A stretch of 64,000 nucleotides of DNA from Hericium rajendrae (lineage: Eukaryota; Basidiomycota; Agaricomycetes; Russulales; Hericiaceae), in contig CM065878.1 in assembly GCA_033439255.1 (NCBI GenBank), positions 4,836,001 to 4,900,000 on the forward strand. Reading direction: 5' to 3'. The translations under genes were made by a program, and so were the position numbers. Below are positions 22,753-34,091 of this stretch, one piece after another. Position 1 is the first letter of the stretch, and the number at the start of each line of letters is the position of its first letter. The notes under the pieces are model-generated. The model searched no databases and was not told the DNA's origin. It saw only the letters and a list, made by a program, of their open reading frames with translations.

Positions 22753-24815
22753 TCACTTGCGAGTCTTTAGCTCCTGGTAGCGTCGTCAAAATGGATAGTA
22801 TCAATTATATATCATGACACTCACCAGGACAGGCAACGGCTCTACACTTTTTACACAGAGTTCATTCATCTCCCATTTGGACAAAGTCCTCAGCCACTGA
22901 GGGTTATAAAAATTCACGGGGAGACCCTTCACTTTGGGTCTAGTGTCGTCAACCGTGTTTGCAGCGAAATGGCGAGGGTATGGCTTGTTTCCACCGGAGC
23001 CTGCTCGGGAATTGGGATAGCTCTCCACTGCTTGCCATAAGCGGGCCAGATCTTGGTTCATCCAGCCGATAGCCACACGATGTACTCTCTTGTCCCGATC
23101 GTTGATTGCCTCCCCGTCAGTCTCGTCATCACTTACGCCTTTATCTGTAATCAATTCAAACACTGACGAGATATGGCTCCATAAGACCTCGTTTTGGTGC
23201 ATGTTCGAAATAATAATCTGTGCTCGACGAGTATGTGTCTTCATAAAAGTGATCAATGAATGGTGATAGAACAACAGGCGAAACGTACCGAAATGCGCCG
23301 TTGGAACCTCCGCCTGGCAATAGCGCTCTTCTCCAGCTTCGCCTTGACCTCTGCTTTCAGTTGTGCTTCATATTTCGTCATGTCACGTCACAATTTGCTG
23401 ACGCACGATGTGCGCAATTTAGCCGCGGCCATGATCTGCTCATCGTATACAAGTGGAGGGAAGCTGTCATTCTTGACGAGTGTGATGAAGTCGTCCGTGA
23501 CCATGCCGATGACGAGTCTATTCCATGGTGAGCTGAACTTTTCCTGCCAGTTTACTCTCGGGGCATTGATGTCGGGTCCAGGACCGGTGGAAGATAAAAA
23601 TGCCTCCACTGCTTCTCTCGATGGAGGCTCCGGGATTGGTGCACTCTTCTCGCTCATCATACCCTTCTCCCGTAGATAATCTCTGAACTTTTTCTGATTT
23701 AACCCAATCAGATATGTAAAGAAACACAAATGATATGAAGAACGTACGTCGAGCAGTTTCTTCTGTGGGCTCCGACGCTTTACGCGGCGAATAATGCGTT
23801 TCGGATCCTGAGAAAGAGCATCATCGGCTTCGTCCGTATCGTTCATCGCGTCATCGGCGTAGTCCATCTCATAGGAATCATCCCCACCATCATCGCCGCG
23901 CGGGTAATCAGGCTTCTTCATCGTCCCAGCCTTAGCGGTAGGCGCGTTCTTCGTCCCATTTGTGGCCGCGCTCGCGGACGGCGGCCCGTGATTATTCATG
24001 ATATGCGCCAGGCCTTCAAAGACGGCTGCACGAGCAGCATCATGAGCAGCCACTTCAACCACACGAGATATCTCTGCCATCAGGGCTGGAGTAAGACGAA
24101 CTGAGCGGCTAGCTGAGTGAGATGAGCGAGGTCAATGAAAACATTTACGGCACCTTCTGCCGCAGACGTGGACGGTGACGCCAAGCCTTCAAAGACGGCT
24201 GCACGAACAGCGTCACGAGCAGCCACTTCAACCGCACGAGATATCTCTGCCATCAGGGCTGGAGTAAGACGAACTGAGCGGCTAGCTGGGTGAGATGAGC
24301 GAGATCAATGAAAACATTTACGGCACCTTCTGCCGCAGACGTGGACGGTGACATGGATGGACCCGGCGCATGCGCTATACATTCCAATCAGGGCTGATCC
24401 ACGATAGGTAAGATATAAGTCAAACTCGGACTTACGAGGCATAGGGGCTGGCGTCACGACTGGTGTCCCCTCAACTGCATGTGGAGGCGGGGGCCTAGCA
24501 CCTCCATCAGCGTAGAATCTGGGACCGCTTTGATCCCAACCAGGGAGACCTTCGTCAGGCCCTAAACGCTGTGAATTGCAATTCTTGACGATGACATGGG
24601 CATATATCAAAGCTCACTGTGACGTGGTCCAGTGTCGTCCCCGAACAACCCGTGTCCGGTCGCATGTGAAGGAAGACCTTGCTCGTTCGCCTGTAAAGAA
24701 AGGACTTAATACTCAACGGCAACGAATGTGAACAGAGAATAAGAATACGTACAAAATGGGTCTGAAAATTCTGAGGCCCGTTCATGGAGATATCGTTATC
24801 CTTAGGGTCAGACAT
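22753..24815 (-). CDS. Basidiomycete-specific hypothetical protein
   Basis: Starts at ATG 24815 (MSDPKDNDISMNG). First exon 24815-24753, intron 24752-24691. Later exons include two copies of an Ala-rich 35-residue exon (ALMAEISR..AVFEGLA). An intron at 23747-23694 and the last intron 22824-22774 are well phased, giving the final residues ELKTRK and TGA at 22755-22753. The middle is acidic then basic (RIIRRVKRRSPQKK). The C-terminal part has KGLPVNFYNPQWLRTLS, a motif I associate with a common family of unknown function in mushrooms. Two places are not resolved: the junction near 24.57-24.63 kb does not phase, and an in-frame TGA lies near 23388 unless a further intron covers it. The gene may be decaying. 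It ends 161 bp before the Spt5-like start, same strand. Confidence 0.55.
24006..24351 (-). repeat. 173-bp tandem duplication of an intron plus exon
   Basis: Two head-to-tail copies, about 24006-24178 and 24179-24351, differing at few positions. Each contains a 68-bp intron (GTGCCGTAAATG..TACTCCAG) and a 105-bp exon of 35 codons. Both copies keep splice sites and phase, so the protein gains 35 residues in frame. Confidence 0.85.
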
Positions 24816-24892
24816 TGTTATGGAACCAGTGATTGCACAAGGCGTTATATACTCGTACAAAAAACGAATTCCTCCATACCAAGGTCCAGTTA

Positions 24893-25487
24893 GTTCCCAA
24901 GGTGGGCCACGCGCAGGCTGTGAAACTGGATACCACGGATAGGAAAACAAAAACTGTTCGTGATGAATGAGCGAATGCCAAGATCCACAACCGATGGAGC
25001 TAGCAAGTGGTAAATCAGAACGGAAACAAAAGAGCATAGCAACCCACACCTTCTGCCCATTTCATCGACAGCCCGAATGCCATCTGCTTCAGCACGATGT
25101 CCATAATGACGATCCTGCCTCTCAATTCAGTAGTCCCTCCGTCGCATTGTTCTTCCTGCTTCTATTGTTGACGCCCCTATCGTCAGCCCTGTGTGCCATC
25201 CACGCTTTTGTTCTAGTTGTTCTATTGCAGATGGAGGCGACCTTATTTCTAACGAATCACGGTTCAACTGATCTATGAATACTACTACTGACACTACAAA
25301 CTGAACTATTCTATGCTTCGACGGCGGTCGGCGAGCGTGTCCAGCTGCAGTACGTGCAGGTGGGAGGGTGGAAAGAAGGGCCACTGACGCGTCGACACCA
25401 GTACATAAAGGTCGCCACTTGAGGGCAGTTTGAACTCTCCCACGCTCGGCCCTGCTCGGCTCAGCCGGCTCGCGGACACTGCCCGGC
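24893..25487 (+). repeat. Left arm of a 595-bp inverted repeat
   Basis: Matches 30252-30847 on the opposite strand with high identity. The outer part (24893-25235) is not in the 60.6-62.1 kb repeat copy. The inner part (25236-25487) is the end of that dispersed repeat, including half of the 123-bp palindrome. The duplicated unit therefore spans a repeat-flank junction. Confidence 0.85.
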
Positions 25488-25537
25488 ACTGCCGAGCTTG
25501 GCCCACGCGTGGGAGAGCTCAAACTGCCCTCAAGTGG
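25415..25537. mobile_element. 123-bp palindromic MITE-like element, copy A
   Basis: Outer 31 bases (starting CCACTTGAGGGCAGTTTGA) are near-perfect inverted repeats around a GC-rich core of about 60 bp. The copy at 61782-61904 has the same 123-bp length. A half copy sits at the inner edge of the right arm near 30252. Family unknown. Confidence 0.6.
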
Positions 25538-26072
25538 ACCGCTATATTAGTGGCGACGCGCCGCTGACCACGCCTTCTTTTCTCCCTGCATCCACGACTG
25601 CCACCATACGTACATCTGCGACCCCTCCATAAGCGTACGATATCTTCCATAGTAGTTACATGAGCGATAGTAGAATTGTTAGTAGTAGGATTGACAAATT
25701 CGCGAACGTGAGCATGACGACGCAAACTGCGAAAGTAAAAGTTCGTCTGTGCCCAAAACAAAAAGAAGTCCCTGCCGCTGTATGAGAAGGGCTGGAGATG
25801 GTCGTACGAACATAATAATACCATGTGGGCTATGGTGCCCAGGCGAAACAGGATACGTTCATGTTCTTTTTTGTCGTCCCGGAGCTGATGATCTATTGCG
25901 CTGCCGCGACAGACTTGTACGAGCGGCGTAGATCCCTCATCTACCATTTGAAGTGGATCGCTTCGCGCGAAAGTCACAAGGTAGTCGCACCGACCGGCGC
26001 ATGAAAGCCAATCTGGGTACGTCCTTTGTTTCCACGTTATTGTGTTCTATCATGGTTGACACAAATGCTAGT

Positions 26073-26304
26073 ATCTCCATTCGCTGTTCGCCACTGTTGT
26101 CCTCGGAATTAATGCGCCGTAGGCAAGTCTGCGCCTTTTTTTTTGTTCACCACTGAACAACCTGTTGTGCTGCCGCGACAACCCTAGAATCTCCATTCGC
26201 CATTCGCAACCGTTGTCCTCGGAATTAATGCGCCGGTAGGCAAGTCTGCGTGCTTTTTTTTTTGTTCACCACTGAACAACCTGTTGTGCTGCCGCGACAA
26301 CCCG
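26073..26304. repeat. Tandem pair of 116-bp units with poly-T runs
   Basis: Two copies (from 26073 and 26189) begin ATCTCCATTCGC. They share TTGTCCTCGGAATTAATGCG, a T run of about ten and a CTGCCGCGACAACCC end. More diverged units continue to about 26700. The reverse-strand counterpart is near 61024-61255. Confidence 0.7.
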
Positions 26305-26787
26305 TACGGGCAGCGTAAATCCTCGTCTTCCGTCCACAACGGTCGCTTTGCACGAATGTCGTCCCGTCCGGCGCAAGGAGCTTAGCCTGCGCAGGGCTTG
26401 TTTCTTTGTCTGCGCCTTATTGTGATGTCGCGATGGCACGGGCGCCCACGAACGCCAGTGTCTTCATCAGCCGCTGCGACCGTTGTCCCGGGGACTGGTG
26501 CAAGGTAGGCAGCTTTTTCATTCTGTTGTGTTGCCGCGACGACTCATACGAGTAGCATAGGTCATTGCCTCCATTCGCGACCGTCGCGCCACGTGAATGT
26601 CGCTCTGACCAGCACAATCTGTGCATGGCTTTTTTGTACCAACTTAATTGTGCTGCCGAGCAACACGAGCCTCAGTGGCAATCGTTCGCCCTGGGAGTGG
26701 TTCAAGGTAGGCTCCTGCATATGTTGTCTATCTTACGGGCTAGCTAATTTATGGCAATGCCGTGACGATGTGGGCGCCACCGATGGC

Positions 26788-26794
26788 TATAAAA
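26788..26794 (+). promoter_or_regulatory. TATA box of the 26908 gene
   Basis: TATAAAA, 114 bp upstream of the ATG at 26908, in an otherwise non-AT-rich region. Confidence 0.5.
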
Positions 26795-26907
26795 GCTACG
26801 GTTCCCTTCATCTTCCCCCTCCGCATCCTTTCGAAACCCTACCTGGTACGCTCTTTTTTCTTCCTCAGAGCTGAGGCCTCTGACACAGACTCCCTTCTCT
26901 GACTAGC

Positions 26908-28350
26908 ATGGCTGCTTCAGAGGTGACATCGAGCTGGCTTGAAATCGTGAAAGAGCCGGAAGAGGGCTTCGTGTTTCGGAGGGCGCGTGCGATGAAGCGG
27001 GCTCCGATCTTCAAGTTCGCATCCGTTAAAACCGAGCATGCGATGGATGCTTCGAAAGCCTCGCGTGCCTGGGAGAGGATCAGTGAACTTTTGATGAACC
27101 TTCTTCACTACCTTGTCGAGGTGGTTCGGATGGCCCAGGGTCCTTTAATGTTCCCCCTGGCTGGCTTCCTTGTCGCCTGGATCGCCATCATCCTATCGCA
27201 TCTCGTATTAGCCCACGTTTGGGCAATCTCCTCCCCGTTTTTCATGTCCTTAGCCGCGGTCGGAGAGTTGGTGCATGGAGCAACAGGGCACGTCTCCACT
27301 GCAGTATGCAGCGCCCCCGTCCTTGGAATGATGTGCCCTGCCAACGGCAACCTCACTGTGTCATGGACGGTCTGCGAACTCCCCGTGTTCAAGGCATTTT
27401 GCACGTCGACCTCTCTCTCTGCGCCGGCCCCTCGCGCGGATTATCCACGGTTGATCGACATCCAGACTCGTAATTTGGTGCCACTGCTCGATGAAACCAT
27501 TCATGGGCCCGGTCTCTCGCTCGAGATCAAGAAGGCAGAGATGGCGGCTATCGACATTTCCAGCAATATCCGTAACAGCGCATTACCTAGCCGAACTGCA
27601 TTCGCGGATCATCTCTTGGCATTTTGTCAAGAGGCTCGGGAAGCTCAGCATGGATTACAAAGATTTAGTTCGCATTTGACTAGCGCATTGGAACGGTGAG
27701 TACAACACTTTATGGGAGTTATGTATTCCGAACTTATTATTCGCAGTGTGCTCAACATCAACGATTACGCTTTGCGCGCCATTCGCAGGGCCCGATCACG
27801 CGATTGTCAAACCTGGCCCTTCTCCTGGTTTGGATGGTGCGAGCACAACGTCGAAGAGGTCGTATCTAGAACCTTCGCCTTAGCCTTGGACGTTGTTGTG
27901 CGGAACATGGAGCGCTTGGTCCACGAAGCAGAGTTGAACTTCGACAATATCGGCAGGCTGGAGGAGCACTTGAACGCAATCGCCCAATTGCATGCGTCTG
28001 AAAGTATTTCCGTTACATCAATGATGGCGACCTTACAAGACGACTTCTGGACAAGGCTGGGTTTGAACGGAGCTGCTGTGCGCGGAGTTCATGGTCTGCA
28101 AGCTTTACTGACTGTTGTAGGCCAGTCCCGTCAACACGCGCACGCACACGTGGTCGCTGTATTGCAGACGCTGCACGGTATGAGTGCCGATATGGAGGAA
28201 CTCAGGGAGCATCTTCACGCGCCTGACTCGATTGGCGACACTATCCCCGTCGATATACAGATCGAAAGTCTGATGAAGGGTATCGAACGGCTGAAGGCAA
28301 GACACATTATGGTAGTGGAAACGGTTTTGACACTGTCCGGGGAGAATTGA
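26908..28350 (+). CDS. Fungal-specific membrane protein, hypothetical
   Basis: Two exons, 26908-27695 and 27747-28350, with a 51-bp GTGAGT..CAG intron in correct phase; about 463 residues. An N-terminal soluble, basic part is followed by a strongly hydrophobic segment around residues 85-120 (FPLAGFLVAWIAIILSHLVL), probably one or two membrane helices. A long, mainly helical C-terminal part rich in Leu, Ala and Glu (EEHLNAIAQLHASE, MEELREHLHAP) suggests coiled coils. No enzyme motif is visible. The layout matches a large family of unknown proteins common in Agaricomycetes. It lies between the inverted arms next to two smaller genes on the same strand. Confidence 0.75.
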
Positions 28351-28653
28351 GGACAAGAGACAAATTGTAGTGGCTCAGTGATATATATTACTTCTGCGCA
28401 CGTTTCATTTTCTCTTGTTGTAACAGTACTTTCTACTTCTTCAATTGGTCATGACTCGGGTAACATTTAAATTGTATCTCCATGAGGGATGTCGGCATCC
28501 TGATTACCGGTGACATCGGATGACTTCCTTACATACAGTAGACGACACTCGCAGCCTAGCTTCTCAGGACAAGCGCGGAACCCTCAGCACTATAAAATCT
28601 GCTCATTTGAAGGCTAACATCTTTTCCTCCCCACCAAGACCCACTTGCACGTC
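28351..28653. other. Intergenic, promoter of the next gene
   Basis: Contains a TATA box (TATAAAAT from 28591), 63 bp upstream of the ATG at 28654. Nothing else recognised. Confidence 0.5.
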
Positions 28654-29086
28654 ATGGCCCAAAATCCGTAAGTGCCGCCTATATCATGTATGATGTCTAT
28701 TCATGCTGTAAATAGGCCTGCTGTTGCCGGTAACTGCTACCCTCACGGCCGTTGCACCACACACTAACATGGTTTTGACAGGCCCTCCTTTTCAGACCGT
28801 GACCGTTATCGCGACACGCGTCAGTGATATATTTCATGTGTGGAGGCTTATCAGCACTCCGCGCCCGCTGAGACTCGGCGACGTAATTATCGCCCACGAC
28901 AACGATGGGCAGCAGCTGCTACATGGCCAAATAGTCCAGTTCGCAGGCTCCGCCAAGGCGTTCCTCGAGGTCACCGTCGATGGTGAAGTGCAGGCTAGCC
29001 TCATCATGCGATGGAATCAAATTGAGATGCCGATAGACATGGCGAAGGCATTTATTTTGTTGGAATCGCTGCCGGAGTCAACTTGA
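28654..29086 (+). CDS. Small hypothetical protein, 110 residues
   Basis: Three exons, 28654-28667, 28716-28729 and 28782-29086. The introns are 48 bp (GTAAGT..TAG) and 52 bp (GTAACT..CAG). The lengths sum to 333 nt, a multiple of three, and the TATA box at 28591 supports the start. The protein begins MAQNP and has a compact, strand-rich body (TVIATRVSDIFHVWRL, GDVIIAHDNDG, HGQIVQFAGS). I do not recognise a domain. A small beta-barrel would fit, but that is a guess. Confidence 0.65.
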
Positions 29087-29531
29087 GAATTGGACGAAGG
29101 GCAAGTTTTGGACCCGAACCTCTTCCCGAATGATGCGGATTAAACATTTATCTTTGCTGTCTTGCAATGAAGATTACCTGTTTTCTTGTTTCATTTGTAC
29201 TGGCTCTCAGCTCAGTGCTCTTAATCTGTGTTGAGACTGTGTTTACGTGAGGTTGATCGAGCGCGATCTCTCCTTGTGACGCTTCGCCATGGTTAGTCTG
29301 CGCCCTAACCTCATTCTGGGTCCCCAACTTATAGTACGGTCGCCACGCGAGTTCAGTCTCGCAGACGAAGCGGAACCCTTGTCAGGAGTGAGATGCTAAC
29401 CGCGGCTGTCCGCCGTGGCTGGTCAGTGCTATCTCGGATCCTTCTGCCTCGACGCGGGAGGTATAAGAGTTAGAGTGCGGCGAGACTGCATGTGCCCTAG
29501 CTTCTCTATTCCTCCCAGGCTTGTATCGTCA
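29087..29531. other. Intergenic stretch
   Basis: No gene supported. A possible TATA (GTATAAGAG) at 29461 precedes the doubtful gene that follows. Confidence 0.4.
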
Positions 29532-30063
29532 TGCTCGAGGAGCCCCGCACCATTGACTATCTCTTTCGCAGAGTAGTCTAGAACATTTTGAATTATTTAC
29601 AGGCTCGCTCCGTCGGTCAATACCTCTTAGGGTTTGCCAATCAAGTCGAGCCCTTTTTCCCCCACATTCGCGCTAATCGCAACAGCTCGTCGCTCGCATG
29701 CCTGCGGGCTGTACCAAGTGCCTGGGCTCCGCCGTTAATCGCCACCCGCTCGCTGTGGACGACTTGCACCACCTGGGCAAATTAACGTGGCCTGATCATA
29801 TCCCATCCTGCGACTGGCGCAAAGTGATCACAACCGTGCGCATTGACGCCGCGAACTTCCGATATACCCTACCGGCACACAAGGCCGACCGCTTCTTCGA
29901 AGGAAGCACCATCGTCATGGGGCAGTGCAACGGTGAGCCAAATAGATCCCCGCCGCGTCTTTATGGAGTACCTTACTTCTCGCGACTCCTTGTCCCCTGT
30001 CATGCCTGCGCTCTGGCTCCAGGCTTTCAAGGGGCGCCGCTTTGCCTTATTTCTCCCGCCTGA
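29532..30063 (+). pseudogene. Doubtful small gene or gene remnant
   Basis: An ATG at 29532 opens MLEEPRTIDYLFRR and soon stops. Downstream, two different frames look protein-like (QYLLGFANQVEPFFPHIR, then VRIDAANFRYTLPAHK and FFEGSTIVMG). I could not connect them with introns of plausible size. It may be a broken member of the small-gene cluster to its left. Confidence 0.3.
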
Positions 30064-30251
30064 AGCTCTTCCGATGTAGCCCTCTAAAAATGAAGTGGCC
30101 GATTATCTATAGAGACTCCCCATTCATGTACTCGGTCCGAATCCATCCTGTGGCACCGTCTTCCCAGGTATGACTAATTTGTCACCAATGCGCTCAGAGC
30201 CATTGTGTAAGGGAGCCGACGTCACTTGATCACTTGATCGCCTGCACCCTG

Positions 30252-30847
30252 CCGGGCAGTGTCCGCGAGCCGGCTGAGCAGAGCAGAGCCGAGCGTGGGA
30301 GAGTTCAAACTGCCCTCAAGTGGCGACCTTTATGTACTGGCGTCGACGCGTCAGTGGCCCTTCTTTCCGCCCTCCCACCTGCACGTACTGCAGCTGGACA
30401 CGCTCGCCGACCGCCGTCGAAGCATAGAATCGTTCAGTTTGTAGTGTCAGTAGTAGTATTCATAGATCAGTTGAACTGTGATTCGTTAGAAATAAGGTCG
30501 CATCCATCTGCAATAGAACAACTAGAACAAAAGCGTGGATGGCACACAGGGCTGACGATAGGGGCGTCAACAATAGAAGCAGGAAGAACAATGCGACGGA
30601 GGAACTACTGAATTGAGAGGCAGGATCATCATTATGGACATCGTGCTGAAGCAGATGGCATTCGGGCTGTCGATGAAATGGGCAGAAGGTGTGGGTTGCT
30701 ATGCTCTTTTGTTTCCGTTCTGATTTACCGCTTGCTAGCTCCATCGGTTGTGGATCTTGGCATTCGCTCATTCATCACGAACAGTTTTTGTTTTCCTATC
30801 CGTGGTATCCAGTTTCACAGCCTGCGCGCATGGCTCACCTTGGGAAC
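30252..30847 (-). repeat. Right arm of the 595-bp inverted repeat
   Basis: Reverse complement of 24893-25487 at high identity. Its inner end falls inside the 123-bp palindromic element and its outer end at CTTGGGAAC. The two arms bracket about 4.8 kb with two or three genes. Confidence 0.85.
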
Positions 30848-31113
30848 TGGCTGGGCCTCAATCAGATTTCTGGCAAGGTCACAGAGCTAGGATCTAGGTT
30901 TTACGAGATATCGCCCGCCGCCTCCTGAGCCACGGACCGAATCAATGATCATTCTATAAGTGCGAAGATTAAGCTAGTGGCTTGTTTTCGACATGCTGTG
31001 ATGGTCGGATATTTCATGTTCTGCTCGGACCCGCATACAGACGTTTCGGGCTCTGAGCTGAGGCATGTCATGAAGAGATCCGTCAGGCCCCTTTTTTAAA
31101 TGCTTTGACCAAA

Positions 31114-31954
31114 CTACTCACACACGAGTCTCAGGTGGTCTTCGTATTTCAATATATGTTCCAAGTCATCCGATGTGATGAGCCCCGGTGTATACGGATA
31201 CAACGGCTTGAAATTTGATGGGTCAATAACCTGGAGAGATGTCAGTCATGGTGATTGTTATAGAACGTGGGCTTACTTGACATGGCGCGGTCATCTTCAA
31301 TATCTTGCACAGTGCCGCAAGATCGAGCTCTCCACTTGGACCTAATGGGATGACGACCCTTTTCTGTGGGTTCCAGTCGGTCGCATGCTCGTAGAGCGCT
31401 ACGCAAACCGTTCTTTCATTGTTGCTGAGTGTCTTCCTCCGCTTTCTAGCCGTTTGCCCTTGCTCACTCTCCGGTTCCCGTGCACGCTTTAGGAGTGCTC
31501 TTGGACTCCGGTCAGGCAGTTTCACAAACCCCTGTATTGCGCTTTGAGTACTGCCTACATTCATGCACGTCTGGGGATTTTCGGATTGAGGGATAGTTGG
31601 CTCCCCTGCTTCAACCTCGATCATGTCGACGTCTTCCGAGTCCGGTGCACATGCTGAGCGTTTGGGAAGAAAGTATGGTAGTCGAATCTTAAGGCTGGTG
31701 CGTGTTACATGCTGTTTCGGTCAGTTATACGTCTTGACCTCATAGTTCAGACTCACGTAGTCAGCGAGGGCTTCGATGTAGTCGCGTTTTGTTGGTTCCG
31801 GCCTCGTACAAGTTACTGTTATATTGCGATCTTCGCATAGAGTTTTCAGGACATCCCGACGGTATTTTACGAAAGCAGATTTCTTAAGCGGCTTGTTGCT
31901 TATTAGCTTTTGTGCAGCTTCTTCGTACGCGGATTGCGACCTTGGGAAGGGCAT
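31114..31954 (-). CDS. SAP-like nuclear protein, hypothetical
   Basis: Three exons, 31954-31757, 31687-31277 and 31230-31114, with introns of 69 and 46 bp; all exons are multiples of three, giving 241 residues. The N-terminal 66 residues (SAFVKYRRDVLKTLCED and KRDYIEALADY) have the helix-turn-helix spacing of a SAP-type DNA-binding motif; this is my reading, not a confirmed hit. A likely nuclear localisation signal, TARKRRKTLS, lies in the middle. The C-terminal third (WNPQKRVVIPLGPSGELDLA) is of unknown fold. The gene is transcribed away from the F-box gene that starts about 300 bp to its right. Confidence 0.7.
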
Positions 31955-32255
31955 TTGGACGAAGACGGAGTAATCTCAAGCATTTTCCACGAGCAGCATT
32001 CTTGAATGTGCGTGCGTTTTTGTTCAATTGTGTTCTCAACTGAATGCTGAGCATGCGTCACTACGGCGACAATGCCTTCCGTGTGTAGCGCCGGAGCGCC
32101 TTGATAGACGCCCACTAGGACCTACCCCTTTAAAAGTGCGTCCACAGGAGCTGTCTAGGCAGAATCGCCGGCCGACATCCTCTACCTCCTCCTATCCACA
32201 GTGCTTCCTCAATTCTAAACAGAGCCTTCCAATTTGCCAATCACACCCCCTCATC

Positions 32256-33738
32256 ATGAAGCGACCCAATGACAGGGATCTAGCCCCGTCAGCGAAGCGT
32301 CTGAAGGTCAGTTCGCTTTGAATTAGCGTCCAGGTGTAGTGAGCTCAGCTTGGTTGAATATTTCATAGCTCCACATAACGGGCCCATTGCTCCCTATTGA
32401 ATTACTTCTCCTTATCGCTGGTTGCCTTGACCTTCCCGACCTGCTACTCTTTGTCCTAGTCCACCCGCTTCTCAGCGGACTCGTCATTCCAACGCTCAGA
32501 CAACTTGGTGTCGGAATTGTACAATATTCAGATAAGGTTTCTGTTTCTGTAGGCGTGTCCGCAGCGTATGGCGCATTGGCTCTCTGGAGGACATCGTCAT
32601 CCTTCCGCGTTCCGGACACGCTATCTTGTTGGATCCCCTCCGATGCCCATCTCGAGGATGTGAATGCCTTGTCCTCTTTCTTCCAGAGTCTCGATACGCA
32701 TTGCTCCATCCATAACATTTTTGTCCACTTCGCAGGAGACATCTCTCTGTTCCATTCCCTTCTCGCGGAGATACCATCGACCGGATGTAGCAGTTTGCAG
32801 CTCTCGGGGTCTCTACCTAAGGATGGCCTTCGCCCACACATCCCTCTTCGCCGTTCCCCATTCAAACACCGACCCTTCATATCTCTCACCCGTCTTACCA
32901 TTACAACTGATTATGTCTTCACCCGTCCCATCATCCACTGGACACTGGATGTCATTAATCGAGCGCCCATCGAGAGCCTTCAAATCTTCAGCCCAACACT
33001 GACACCCACACAGTGGAATCTTATGTTGAAGCGAGCCACTTTACGAAAGCTGGAGTTCCTTCATCTTCAGGGCGAATTACCTTTGAACGGTGTGCTTCGC
33101 TTCCTCGGTCGTCATCCCAAGCTCTTGGATATCATGATTGGGGAGGTACTGCATCCCATACAAGGCAGTGGACGGGACTCGTCGATATCGTTACCGCAAC
33201 TTATGAGCATCGACGCCCCTGTGTCTTTTCTGGTACCTCTCATATGGTCCATGCAATCGACGGATTCGCTTACGGTGGTGTGGGCGTCCTTATACCACGG
33301 AGGGGATTACAAGGAGAACGCAGTCCTCACAGATGCGCTGCTCGACATCTTAGGAAGCGTTCACCGTCTCTACTCCTTGAGGTTGCCCGTCCACGAGGAT
33401 CTTCGTTTTCTCGAAGCCATTTTTCCAGCTAACAGGGCGAACAATAATATACTCATACGCCGAGTACGATATCTCACCCTTCAAAGTCAACACCCATCTG
33501 TCTTTCCCGAAGGCAGTACGGTACGTGATCCCATCATCTGGCACTTCTGCATCTCAACTCGTTAAACCCACAGCCCCTCATCGTGCGGTGGTTGAAGCTT
33601 TTTCCCGATCTAGAACGTGTCAAGCTGAGGGAAGACGGTTACTGTGACAGGCAAGACATGATGATGGAGATTCGTAGGGCAACGCCGACACTCTCGAGAA
33701 TAGAGATCCATTCGAGCGATTTACTTGTGCACGGGTAG
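32256..33738 (+). CDS. F-box/LRR-type protein
   Basis: Three exons, 32256-32306, 32369-33520 and 33574-33738, all multiples of three, with introns of 62 and 53 bp; 455 residues. After a short basic lead (KRPNDRD, SAKRLK) comes an F-box-like helix set: LLPIELLLLIAGCLDLPDLL. The rest consists of irregular leucine-rich segments (LRKLEFLHLQGELPLNGVL, HRLYSLRLPVHEDLRF) typical of basidiomycete F-box proteins, which as a family bring substrates to SCF ubiquitin ligases. No frame damage seen. E2 inserted 166 bp after the stop codon, so its 3' untranslated region or terminator may now include LTR sequence. Confidence 0.8.
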
Positions 33739-34091
33739 TCGCTGTTTACCGTGGCACTATTATCATAGTTTACCATAGTGATATTTGGGCCTGGATATAG
33801 GATATAGTACACTGCATAACACGGCGCTATCCGATACAACCAAGTGGAAGGAGGGAAGGAAGTTTCATTCTGTAGCGGTCCTAATGACACTTGAGGAACA
33901 ACGCTGTCGCGCTTGCAACATGTTTTGAGCGCTAACATGAAGAAAAGGGCGGCGCATCACTCATTTCGCTTATAAGATGAGAAGAAGCAACGTCATATAA
34001 GAATTTGCCAACCTGCATCAAAAGCATCCCACAAACACGCTGCACTCTCTCTAAAAGCCCCCATTCACGCTCCCTCTTGACTCCGCCCTTC

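Larger units (their letters stand above)
25236..26708 (-). mobile_element. Dispersed repeat, copy A (about 1.47 kb)
   Basis: Near-identical in reverse orientation to 60612-62086. Neither copy has an evident transposase gene. Contents: one end GGCGACCTTATTTC, a 123-bp palindromic element, a region open for about 150 codons in both copies (25519-25977 here), and a set of degenerate tandem units with poly-T runs. Probably a non-autonomous element or a segmental duplicate; no target duplication was found. Confidence 0.7.

Noticed and set aside
26073-26304. CRISPR-like array
   Set aside because: Units are adjacent degenerate tandem repeats without uniform spacers, in a eukaryotic setting.
24893-30847. 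A single transposon with 595-bp terminal inverted repeats
   Set aside because: The arms contain host flank plus the end of another repeat, no transposase lies between them, and no target duplication was found. An inverted segmental duplication fits better.
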